From the NCBI GenBank assembly GCA_964346275.1, contig CAYFUR010000073.1, forward strand, positions 1 to 18,575: a stretch of 18,575 nucleotides of DNA, written 5' to 3'. Shown piece by piece: positions 1 to 9,344 of the stretch; the stretch's first letter is position 1, and each line of letters begins with the position of its first letter. The DNA comes from CAYFUR01 sp964346275 (lineage in GTDB: Bacteria > Sumerlaeota > Sumerlaeia > SLMS01). The notes beneath the pieces were generated by a model. The model saw only the letters and a list, made by a program, of their open reading frames with translations. It was not told the DNA's origin and searched no databases. The translations under genes and the position numbers were made by a program.

Positions 1-1512
<1,512 letters not shown>

Positions 1513-1539
1513 TCCCGCTTAACAAATAGCAATAATCGA

Positions 1540-1578
1540 AACGCCCCGGAATCTAATTTCCGGGGCGTTCTTGTTTAC
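1540..1578 (+). terminator. Rho-independent terminator of dnaK
   Basis: Perfect 10-bp inverted repeat, AACGCCCCGG (1540-1549) and CCGGGGCGTT (1560-1569), around a 10-base AT-rich loop, followed by the T-rich stretch CTTGTTT. It lies 28 bases after the dnaK stop codon on the same strand. This ends the dnaK transcript and separates it from the secreted-protein genes. Confidence 0.88.
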
Positions 1579-1695
1579 TGAAAGTAACTTATCCAGTAAG
1601 CAAATTCACTTTGACGGGACAGGGTTGAAAGAGCTCACATAAATCCATTCGTGTATTCGAGCTTGGCCAACCTTTCCGGGATAAGGAGTCTTCCC

Positions 1696-2214
1696 ATGAG
1701 ACTACAGACAAAGGGACGCACCATTGCAGCACTGGGGCTGGCGATTTCCATGACACTGGCTGCCGGGGCACAGTTAGGCCAGATGGCTGTCAAACACGCA
1801 TCGAACGATTCCACGATGGACCGGATACAAACAACAGAGACGGAATCCATCTACTCAATCAGCTCAGAACGCGACGGAATGAAAATCCTTCAAGTCAGTT
1901 TCACCGGTGAGGCGCAGCAAATCTATAACGTCAAAGCCAGTGATGAAATGGACGTCTATAGCATTACGATCAGTAATGGGTTATTCCATACCGGCACATC
2001 GGGAAAAGGCGGCGTATCATTCCGTGTCAACGGGGTCAGTATGCATTGCGCCTTTGATCAATACGGCACGTGTCCTATGCCCTTTCCCGAGGCTTTGAAA
2101 CTTCGGGCAAACGACAGCATCAAGATCCAAGCCACTGGAGAAACGATCACCGGGGAAGTCGATGTAACCCTCGTCGGCACGACACCGCAAAGCAGCAAAC
2201 TCGTGATCTACTGA
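1696..2214 (+). CDS. Small exported protein of unknown function, paralogue A of a tandem pair
   Basis: Not recognised as a named family. The ATG at 1696 is chosen over an in-frame ATG at 1651 because AAGGAG sits 7 bases upstream and the product then begins with a basic, hydrophobic signal-like segment (residues 1-27, ending AAGA), giving 172 residues. The mature part looks all-beta: alternating polar and hydrophobic strands, many Gly/Ser/Thr, and one possible disulfide (C118, C126). It aligns over its whole mature length with the next gene: RDGM, the block D-EMDVY-I-I-NG, LKLR--D, and the C-terminus V-L-GT-PQSS---IY. It probably acts outside the cytoplasm. GC content is visibly lower than in the flanking housekeeping genes. 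Real gene: confident. Function: unknown. Confidence 0.8.
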   Translation: MRLQTKGRTIAALGLAISMTLAAGAQLGQMAVKHASNDSTMDRIQTTETESIYSISSERDGMKILQVSFTGEAQQIYNVKASDEMDVYSITISNGLFHTGTSGKGGVSFRVNGVSMHCAFDQYGTCPMPFPEALKLRANDSIKIQATGETITGEVDVTLVGTTPQSSKLVIY

Positions 2215-2240
2215 CTTCCCTGGCCGAAGAGTAATCCTCC

Positions 2241-2270
2241 AGCGCCCCCAGAAATCATTCTGGGGGCGCT
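2241..2270 (+). terminator. Strong GC hairpin between the two paralogues, without a T-run
   Basis: Perfect 11-bp stem AGCGCCCCCAG (2241-2251) and CTGGGGGCGCT (2260-2270) with an 8-base loop AAATCATT, 26 bases after the stop of paralogue A. What follows is GAATGATCAT, not a T-tract, so it is not a textbook intrinsic terminator. It could be a weak terminator or an mRNA 3'-end stabiliser allowing read-through into paralogue B. Confidence 0.6.
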
Positions 2271-2378
2271 GAATGATCATCGTGAGCACCCTGACAAGAG
2301 GGATTCGGAAGAAACTCCCATTGATGCAGCTGCATCAAAAGGAGAGTGTCTCGCAATTCCCCCACAGGAGATGTTCAA

Positions 2379-2882
2379 ATGAAAACGTGGTCCTATCCAA
2401 TAATCTACGCCCTCGCCGGCTCCACTCTCTCGCTTGGAGTCTACGCCGGAGCCCAGGAAGCCGTCCGGAATCTTCTTCCGGGAGAGACAGAAACGGCATC
2501 GGGAGCCGAAACCGCTAGTGTGTTCGAAGAGTTCATCCAACGGGATGGCATGTCTGTCCTCGACGTTAAGTTCTTTTCCGGCGGCGACCTCAATTACGAC
2601 CTCCCCGCGGATCAGGAAATGGATGTCTATACAATTGTCATCAATAACGGGTTTCAAAACAGCAGCAGCGACACCGGAACATTCCAGATTATCCTCGATG
2701 GGGTGGATGTTTTCTTCTCGACCCAAGGATTCGGAACAGAATCCATCACCCTGGGAAAACCTCTCAAGCTCCGAGAGGGAGACACCCTTCGATTTAGAGA
2801 CTCTGATGACAATGTATCCGAATCCATCGATGTGGCCTTGATCGGAACCCCACCGCAAAGCAGCCAGGTGAAGATTTATTGA
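2379..2882 (+). CDS. Small exported protein of unknown function, paralogue B of a tandem pair
   Basis: Not recognised as a named family. The ATG at 2379 is preceded by CAGGAG about 9 bases upstream and starts a 167-residue product with an N-terminal hydrophobic segment (about residues 6-25, ending YAGAQ) that looks like a signal peptide. A low-complexity acidic/Thr-rich spacer (about 33-50) follows, then a beta-rich domain (about 54-167). It aligns with the upstream neighbour through QRDGM, the D-EMDVY-I-I-NG block (79-91), LKLREGD (129-135) and the ending ID-ALIGTPPQSSQVKIY. Unlike paralogue A it has no cysteines. Spacing and strand suggest a tandem duplication; the two genes may share a transcript if the hairpin between them leaks. 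Gene reality is well supported, function is unknown. Confidence 0.8.
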   Translation: MKTWSYPIIYALAGSTLSLGVYAGAQEAVRNLLPGETETASGAETASVFEEFIQRDGMSVLDVKFFSGGDLNYDLPADQEMDVYTIVINNGFQNSSSDTGTFQIILDGVDVFFSTQGFGTESITLGKPLKLREGDTLRFRDSDDNVSESIDVALIGTPPQSSQVKIY

Positions 2883-2912
2883 TCCCATCTCCCCGAAGCG
2901 CACATCCCGGCG

Positions 2913-2948
2913 GGCGCCCCGGAATTTTACCTGGGGCGCCATTTCTTT
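2913..2948 (+). terminator. Rho-independent terminator after paralogue B
   Basis: GGCGCCCC (2913-2920) pairs perfectly with GGGGCGCC (2933-2940); two more pairs (one G-T) close an 8-base AT-rich loop. The T-rich tail ATTTCTTT follows on the + strand. It lies 30 bases after the stop of paralogue B and just beyond the stop of the convergent metzincin gene, so it may also hinder transcription from the right, although no T-tract is present in that direction. Confidence 0.8.
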
Positions 2949-2954
2949 AAGTGG

Positions 2955-5900
2955 TTAGTAGAGAATTAACTGATTCACCGATGCTGGTTCAATCACGTCC
3001 GTCACCGGGAGCACGGAGAAATCCACGCTTTCCGTGGCCTCCTCTCCATTGATGGCGCGAACCGTCAGAGCGAGTGTATAGCTCCCGATTGCCAGGTCGC
3101 GCAGAACAACCTGTTCGCCGTTCCCAACCTCCTCTCCGTTCAGTTCCCAGGCCAGATCATCCGCGGCCAGGAAACCATACTCCGGATCCCATCCCTTTCC
3201 GGAAGCGAAAATGGTCACTCCCGGCGGAAGCACCTCTCCATCGCTCGGCACATCGATCATGGGATCGGGAGAACGATCCGGAACTGTCAGGCCGGTGGCC
3301 AGATCGACCGTCGTGTTGAATCCATCGGTCATCAGAACACGAACGGTCCCCGTTCCATCGGCTCCCGTAAGCGCCCCTGCATCGATCGCTTCCGGGCTCT
3401 CCCGCCCGTCCTCGATCGCCAGCGTTTGCCAGGTCGTCCCGTTATCCGGACTATACTGGACAATCGCCGTCAACTCATCGCTATCCGTGTCGATCACGTT
3501 CACCCACTCAAGATTCATCTCAGGACCATCGAGAATCTGATTATCAAAAGGGCGCGAAAGATCAAAGGAAGGTGCGTTGCTGGTTGCAAGTTCCTCGGCA
3601 ACGATCTGTTGCTCTTCATCTTTCAAACGAAGCCCGCCGAGATTCCCTTCGTGGGGAGCCAGGATTTCAACTCCCCCAATATCCGATGCGGAATCCCACA
3701 GCGGTTCCGGAGACACGCTAATCGTATCGATAACGCTCTGATCGATCCCAAGCACCTCCACGGTCCAGGAGTCATCGAACTGCTTTGCCGCAGCCTGCTT
3801 TTCCGCGAAAGTCGAAAGCGTCTGGCCGGGGAGATCCCCATTAAAGAAGGACGCACCGAAATTGAGAGCGGTCCCCTCGCTGCCAAACTGCATATACGCC
3901 AAGTGGTAAGAGCTTGAGCCCTGAAGAGTCTTCAGGCGGCCAGAGTAGTTCTCATAGAATTGATGCGCGTCTTTGCTCGGCGGCCAGCCGCAGGGCGGCC
4001 CCTCCTGGCAATCAATACGCGAGCCCATGATTCCATAGTTTTCCGGTGAGATCCAGCGGCGGTTGGCATAACTCATCAATGGCCCATGGGACCGCTCAGG
4101 ACCGCCGGAGCGAGGACGGATGACACGGATATCACCCTCGACACCGGCATCCGCCAGATCAACGCCCCAGATTCCCTCCGGCCCGCCGGGCGTATATTCA
4201 CAAGGATCCCACGGCCAGTTGCGCTCCTGGGGCTCGAAGTCGGAGACGGGGCCGCACTGAACATGTTTCCGGCCCAGGCAATGGCCTATCTCGTGAGCAA
4301 GCGTCCGGCCCCCAAAGGGCTCATTCCACTCGGGGATCCCGTCGGGCTCCGGATTGTCCGGGGCGGACAGGCGCACAATCATCCCATTGAGGCCGGCCAT
4401 CCCATTGAATGCCCCCGCGTAGCCCTCGGCGACCATGCCGAGCACCAGCGGACGAACAGCCAGGAGATCACAATAGGCCGGGCTGAAACTGGTCACCGCA
4501 ATTGCGTTCAATCGCGTGACGGCGGCCCAGGCGACAGGATTCCGCTCAAGATCCCAGGTTCCAACATTTCGCAGGTTTCCCGGCCAGATCACCCGGTTCG
4601 TCGGTTCGTAATACACATCCGGCGTCGGCAGCATCGCCTCCGCCCGTTCCTGAATGAACAGCGAAGGCACGCCGCGCTTGATCAGGGTTTCCCCGCTCCC
4701 TCCTTCCACCGGTAAAGAAACAGCGCGAACACAGAGCGGCGGCACATCGGAGAAAGAAACCGTGACCGACCCGGTGTTGTTGGTGTCATCCGTCTCCGGC
4801 ACAAAACCGTCGCTGTTCACCTCTGCCGTGAGAGTCAGACCATTCTGCAGGTCGGCGGACGCATAAGTTCTTGGTATCATAAAGTTAAAGGTGTGGTTGA
4901 TGTCGCCGCGATCGGGACCACCACCGGGATTCGAGATACACTGGTTAAACCGCGGAACATCGACATCGAAACTCTCGCCACTGCTCGCGAACGTGCCCGA
5001 GGCACGAAGCGTAGCGTTCGCTTCGGTGAACGCATCACCGCCCGCATCCGCATAGACACGGACCAGCGTTCCCTTATTGGCAATGAGCGGCACGCTGTTA
5101 TTGAAATCCTGAAGAACCTGCGTCACCTCGATTTGGGCAACGGTCATATCAATGGGAACGTTCGGATCCACAATCCGCTGCTCATGGGTATTCACCAGCA
5201 CGGAATCCGGCTGCAATCGCGAGGCCGACTCCAGTCTCGCCGTCGTAATCGTCCTGCCGGCGTTCATTGGCGTGAATTCAACCTCAAAAACTTTCGAAGC
5301 CCCTGCGGGAAGGGACTCGATAAAGCAAGACGCCTCTCGTGGACCGGTGATCACGCAGTCCCCGGTGATCGAAGTGAGCTCCGCCGAGCCCGAGATATCC
5401 ACCTTCAGATCAATATCACGCGCAAAACCGGGTCCGTCATTGGTCACCGTCACATCCAGCTTGGACGGCCGGTCGCTCAGAACGCTGCAACGGTCATTCT
5501 GGGACTCCACGGAGACCAACAGGCGAGCCGGCGCACCCACCAGGTAATCAATCCCGTGACTCACCTCGCGCCCGAATTCACGGTTGGCGACGTAAACCCA
5601 GCCATTGTTGGGAACAATGGAATCGATCCGAAAGCCCGCGTTATCGGGCACATCAAAAGCAAGCTGCTGCTTCAGGTCGCCCGTTTGCAGATCGAGGACA
5701 ATCAACTCATTATAGGCAAGGCCACCCTCCGACTCGATCGAGGTGAAGAGGTTGTTGCCCGAAATCGTCAGCGTATCGCTCTCGATCGTGTGTTCGAAAT
5801 CAAAGCCCTCCGGCGCCACCCGCTCCCACAGGATTTCGCCATCGGAAGGGCGAAAAGCGAGGATCGTCTCGTTCTGCCGCGTCACAACCCCAACGTCGCC

Positions 5901-6899
5901 GCTGAGGGCAAGAAGCGACGGCGCCTCCGGATCAAACTCGGGAAAATCCTCTTCATTCAGAATGGGGATTTCCCAAAGAAGATTCCCGCTATCCAGATCA
6001 ATCGCGAGCACCCCGCCTTGCCGGGCAACGAACAGCGTGTCGTCAAAAATCGCCTGTTCGTACGGGATATCGTCTCCGGAAAAGAGCCCCTCGGAAGAAA
6101 AGCTGGTGTCTTCATAGGTCCAAAGCGCTGAAGAACTCCGGAATTCATAAGCATGGATCGTCGTTTCAAATTGCTGGAAACGCCGTGTCGCATCGACGCT
6201 GACCAATGGAACGGATGGACCATCCGCGGGCGCGGTGGGATTAAAAGTGTTCCAATCCGTTCGGACCCCTGGCCCGAACTCGTCGTCTGAGCTGTCATAA
6301 AGGGACCGTTTCGTGAGATCAAAATTACCGGACGTATCGTTGTAAAGAACCAGCGGCCCGGAAATATTTGCCAGGATTCTTGCCCCATCCCTCGCTTCCC
6401 CCGGAAGCAAGTGTGTCGCGATCAGTTCACCCGTCTCGCCATTGATTTGAAAAACCGCCAGTTCTCCCCTGCCGCCTGGATTCTCGCCGAGAATAAACAG
6501 GTCGCCACCCCAGTAAATGGGCGCTCCTTTTTCAAAGAGAGATGTGCCGCTTTGGGGGCTGGCCGGATAGCTCCAGGCAGGGTCCGGTTCCCATTCACCG
6601 CTCAGAAGCTCCTCCTCCGTCTTCGGTATCGGGTAGGCATAGATCGCCTCCGCAAACGTCAAATAGACATAATTCCGGCCGATAATGAGTGAAGTGCGGC
6701 CGGATTGGTTCGCGAAATTGCTGTCGATCGATGCCAGCGATGTTCCCGCGGACTCAAACCCCGGTTCGCTCGCCGAGGAGAAGACATTATTTCTCGACCG
6801 CGTCTCGTCGAAAGCATCCTGGGGCCAGAGACCGGGGGCGACTCTTGCAATCAGAATAAAGAAGAATGCGGATACCGCGCACCGTGATGGAAACGTCAT
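2955..6899 (-). CDS. Large secreted beta-propeller / DUF11 / metzincin-like zinc metalloprotease fusion
   Basis: Predicted secreted protein of 1314 residues. Order: signal peptide (about 1-26); PQQ-like beta-propeller (about 50-450, with repeats such as GNLLWEIPI and GEILWERVAPEG); DUF11-like Ig repeat (about 465-570, DVTVTNDGPGFA); CARDB-like beta domain (about 580-715); protease domain with the full metzincin zinc motif HEIGHCLGRKH (H869, E870, H873, H879) and a Met-turn LMSYA (M942) about 60 residues later; then two C-terminal Ig-like domains (about 1130-1300), ending VNQLILY. The zinc ligands, catalytic Glu and Met-turn are all present, so an active extracellular peptidase is expected from family knowledge; the substrate cannot be inferred. 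The ATG at 6899 gives a proper signal peptide, with a weak purine-rich stretch upstream. It converges on the two small exported proteins. Domain boundaries are estimates by eye. Confidence 0.9.
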   Translation of the reverse strand: MTFPSRCAVSAFFFILIARVAPGLWPQDAFDETRSRNNVFSSASEPGFESAGTSLASIDSNFANQSGRTSLIIGRNYVYLTFAEAIYAYPIPKTEEELLSGEWEPDPAWSYPASPQSGTSLFEKGAPIYWGGDLFILGENPGGRGELAVFQINGETGELIATHLLPGEARDGARILANISGPLVLYNDTSGNFDLTKRSLYDSSDDEFGPGVRTDWNTFNPTAPADGPSVPLVSVDATRRFQQFETTIHAYEFRSSSALWTYEDTSFSSEGLFSGDDIPYEQAIFDDTLFVARQGGVLAIDLDSGNLLWEIPILNEEDFPEFDPEAPSLLALSGDVGVVTRQNETILAFRPSDGEILWERVAPEGFDFEHTIESDTLTISGNNLFTSIESEGGLAYNELIVLDLQTGDLKQQLAFDVPDNAGFRIDSIVPNNGWVYVANREFGREVSHGIDYLVGAPARLLVSVESQNDRCSVLSDRPSKLDVTVTNDGPGFARDIDLKVDISGSAELTSITGDCVITGPREASCFIESLPAGASKVFEVEFTPMNAGRTITTARLESASRLQPDSVLVNTHEQRIVDPNVPIDMTVAQIEVTQVLQDFNNSVPLIANKGTLVRVYADAGGDAFTEANATLRASGTFASSGESFDVDVPRFNQCISNPGGGPDRGDINHTFNFMIPRTYASADLQNGLTLTAEVNSDGFVPETDDTNNTGSVTVSFSDVPPLCVRAVSLPVEGGSGETLIKRGVPSLFIQERAEAMLPTPDVYYEPTNRVIWPGNLRNVGTWDLERNPVAWAAVTRLNAIAVTSFSPAYCDLLAVRPLVLGMVAEGYAGAFNGMAGLNGMIVRLSAPDNPEPDGIPEWNEPFGGRTLAHEIGHCLGRKHVQCGPVSDFEPQERNWPWDPCEYTPGGPEGIWGVDLADAGVEGDIRVIRPRSGGPERSHGPLMSYANRRWISPENYGIMGSRIDCQEGPPCGWPPSKDAHQFYENYSGRLKTLQGSSSYHLAYMQFGSEGTALNFGASFFNGDLPGQTLSTFAEKQAAAKQFDDSWTVEVLGIDQSVIDTISVSPEPLWDSASDIGGVEILAPHEGNLGGLRLKDEEQQIVAEELATSNAPSFDLSRPFDNQILDGPEMNLEWVNVIDTDSDELTAIVQYSPDNGTTWQTLAIEDGRESPEAIDAGALTGADGTGTVRVLMTDGFNTTVDLATGLTVPDRSPDPMIDVPSDGEVLPPGVTIFASGKGWDPEYGFLAADDLAWELNGEEVGNGEQVVLRDLAIGSYTLALTVRAINGEEATESVDFSVLPVTDVIEPASVNQLILY

Positions 6900-6920
6900 G
6901 AATCATCTTTCACATTGAAA

Positions 6921-6948
6921 TTGAGTTTTCTGCCTACTGATGTCTAAA
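6921..6948 (+). promoter_or_regulatory. Possible weak promoter for purL
   Basis: TTGAGT (6921-6926) and TCTAAA (6943-6948) are separated by 16 bases in the AT-richer part of the 210-base gap between the divergent metzincin and purL genes. Each hexamer matches the sigma-70 consensus at four of six positions. The rest of the gap (6949-7109) shows no recognisable operator. Tentative. Confidence 0.22.
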
Positions 6949-7109
6949 AATGTCTCTTGTCAACCCAAACCGGGCCACCTTTTGCCGTCTCCTCCCATCG
7001 CCCTTTCCCGGCCTTTTTCCCGGATTCGGTGATGCCGTTTTTCCCTTCCCACGCAGCCCGGCGCGAGGCCATAAGACTCACCGTTCAATCTCCTCTTCGC
7101 GGGGTCTCC

Positions 7110-9326
7110 ATGTCCGACGTCTCCATCACACCGGAAATCATCGAAGAACACGGCCTGAAGCCGGAAGAATACGACCTGATCCAGGAAATCCTCGGCCGCG
7201 AGCCGAGCTTCACCGAGCTGGGCATTTTCAGCGTCATGTGGAGCGAGCACTGCTCCTACAAGAACTCAAAGCCCCTGCTGAAAAAGCTGCCCACGGAGGG
7301 GCCGGCGGTGCTGGTGGGCCCCGGCGAGAACGCCGGCGTCGTGGCGCTGGATGAAGAATTGGCCGTTTGCTTTAAAATGGAATCGCACAACCACCCGAGC
7401 GCCGTGGAACCGTTTCAGGGCGCGGCGACGGGCGTCGGCGGGATTCTCCGCGATATTTTCACCATGGGCGCCCGTCCGGTGGCGCTGGGTGATTGCCTCT
7501 TCTTTGGCGAGCCCGGCGACCCGGCGGTGGATCGCATCGTGAGGGGTGTGGTCCATGGAATCGCCGATTACGGCAATTGCGTGGGCGTGCCGGTGGTGAA
7601 CGGCATGGTCACGTTCGCGCCGACTTTTGCGCGCAACTGCCTGGTCAACGTTTTCTGCGCCGGCGTCATGCCCAAGAAAGACCTCACGCTGGCCTGCGCC
7701 AGAACGCCCGGGCACGTGGTGGTTTATTACGGCAACTCCACGGGGCGCGACGGCGTCCACGGCGCGACCTTCGCCAGCGAAGAGCTGACCGACGAGACCA
7801 TGGAACAGCGCTCCGCGGTCCAGGTCGGCGATCCGTTCATGGGCAAGAAAATCCTCGAAGCGACGCTGGAGCTGATTCGCTCCGGCTCCGTCGAAGCACT
7901 GCAGGACATGGGGGCGGCGGGGCTGACCTGCTCGGGCTGCGAGATCGCCGGGCGCGGGCGCCTCGGCATGGAGCTGGACCTGGACAAGGTGCCCCAGCGC
8001 GCGCAAAACATGTCCGCCTACGAAATGATGCTCTCCGAATCCCAGGAGCGCATGCTGGCCACCATACCGCCCGACCGCCTCGACGAAGCCATGGCGATCC
8101 TCGACCGCTGGGAAACCAATCCCGCCATCGTGGGCAAGGTGACCGACGACGGCCTCTTTACCGTCACCCACGGGGGCGAATCGGTGGCGCGCGTGCCGGC
8201 GCTGAAAATCAGCGAAGAATCCCCCGTCTATACACGCGAAGCCCGCAGGCCCGCGGGCCACGGCGAAGGGAGCTATACGCCGGCGGGTTGGGTGGAAGAG
8301 CTGGATTACGCCGAATCGCTTCTGGAACTGCTGTGCCACCCCACGATTGCTTCCAAGCATTGGATCCACGAGCAATACGACACACAGGTCCAGACCAATA
8401 CCGTCCTCGGTCCTGGTGCCGGAGCCGCCGTGCTCCGCGTGGATGGATCAGACAAGCTCCTCGCCATCGCGAGCGGCGTCGATTCCATGAAAGTCGCCAT
8501 CGAGCCCAACTTTGGCGGAATGTATGCCGTGGCCGAAGCGGCGCTGAACCTTCTCTGCGTGGGCGCGCGGCCCCTCGGCCTCACCGACAACCTCAATTTC
8601 GGCAATCCGGAAAAACCAGAGCAATTCTGGTTCTTCAAGCGCGCCGTGGAAGGCATCGCGGAAATGTCGGGAGCGCTGTCTATACCCGTCACCGGCGGGA
8701 ACGTGTCGCTCTACAATGAATCCGCGGTGGGGCCGATCTGGCCGACGCCAACCATCGGCATGGTGGGGGCCGTGAATTCCTTGGAGTACCTGATCCGCCC
8801 CGGTTTCAAAAGCCCTGGCGACGTGATTGTCGCCATTGGCCTGGCCGACACTCTCGCCGGGAGCATGCTCGCCTGGCTCCGCGACGGCAAGACGCTCCCA
8901 GCGCCCATTCCCGCCGACGAGGTAGAAAGTTTCCCGGCGCGAATGAAGGCCCTGATATCGCTCCTCGAAAAAGCAATCGAGGCGGGCCTTCTCCGCTCGG
9001 CCCAGGACGTCAGCGAGGGCGGGCTGGCCGTCGCGCTGGCGGAATGCTGCATCTTCGCGCCAGGTCCCATCGGCGCCGAAATTGGCCCCTGGGACGAGGA
9101 CATGGGCCCCGGGTTCTTCTTTGGCGAGCCCGGAGCTTCGGTCGTCATCAGTGTGGAAGAATCGCGTCTCGACGAATTGGCCGTCTTGCTGGATGAATTC
9201 GAAGTCCTGGACTTCGCCGAAATCGGCGAAGTCATCGACGAGCCGGAACTCCGCCTCGCCGAAAAAGTCCAGATTCCCGTCCAGACGCTGCGCGAGGCCC
9301 GCGGGCGCAATCCTTACGCAGACTGA
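7110..9326 (+). CDS. purL: Phosphoribosylformylglycinamidine synthase subunit PurL
   Basis: Catalyses the fourth step of de novo purine synthesis: ATP-dependent conversion of FGAR to FGAM using ammonia delivered from the glutaminase PurQ, with PurS as bridge. The 738-residue length fits the small, multi-subunit-type PurL (about 740 residues), not the 1300-residue fused enzyme. Seen: the N-terminal signature MWSEHCSYKNSK (H47), FKMESHNHPSAVEPFQGAATGVGG (in pieces, about 92-115), the repeated AIRS/PurM-like halves, DVSEGGLAVALAE near the C-terminus. ATG at 7110 is preferred because MSDVSITPEIIEEHGL matches the usual beginning of the family; the frame stays open to a TTG at 6957, but that extension is Pro/Phe-rich and looks untranslated. 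The ribosome-binding site is poor (GGGG, 5 bases away). purS and purQ are not in the window; the right neighbour converges. Confidence 0.96.
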   Translation: MSDVSITPEIIEEHGLKPEEYDLIQEILGREPSFTELGIFSVMWSEHCSYKNSKPLLKKLPTEGPAVLVGPGENAGVVALDEELAVCFKMESHNHPSAVEPFQGAATGVGGILRDIFTMGARPVALGDCLFFGEPGDPAVDRIVRGVVHGIADYGNCVGVPVVNGMVTFAPTFARNCLVNVFCAGVMPKKDLTLACARTPGHVVVYYGNSTGRDGVHGATFASEELTDETMEQRSAVQVGDPFMGKKILEATLELIRSGSVEALQDMGAAGLTCSGCEIAGRGRLGMELDLDKVPQRAQNMSAYEMMLSESQERMLATIPPDRLDEAMAILDRWETNPAIVGKVTDDGLFTVTHGGESVARVPALKISEESPVYTREARRPAGHGEGSYTPAGWVEELDYAESLLELLCHPTIASKHWIHEQYDTQVQTNTVLGPGAGAAVLRVDGSDKLLAIASGVDSMKVAIEPNFGGMYAVAEAALNLLCVGARPLGLTDNLNFGNPEKPEQFWFFKRAVEGIAEMSGALSIPVTGGNVSLYNESAVGPIWPTPTIGMVGAVNSLEYLIRPGFKSPGDVIVAIGLADTLAGSMLAWLRDGKTLPAPIPADEVESFPARMKALISLLEKAIEAGLLRSAQDVSEGGLAVALAECCIFAPGPIGAEIGPWDEDMGPGFFFGEPGASVVISVEESRLDELAVLLDEFEVLDFAEIGEVIDEPELRLAEKVQIPVQTLREARGRNPYAD

Positions 9327-9344
9327 TTCCCTTCCGCGCCGCGA

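Noticed and set aside
4893..6131. Open frame of 412 codons on the + strand opposite the metzincin gene
   Set aside because: It is antisense to a gene with recognisable domains, has no ribosome-binding site, and its translation is Arg/His/Ile-rich without any domain; it follows from GC bias in the third codon position.
7266..8375. Open frame of 369 codons antisense to purL
   Set aside because: His/Arg/Ala-rich translation without domain features; shadow of purL.
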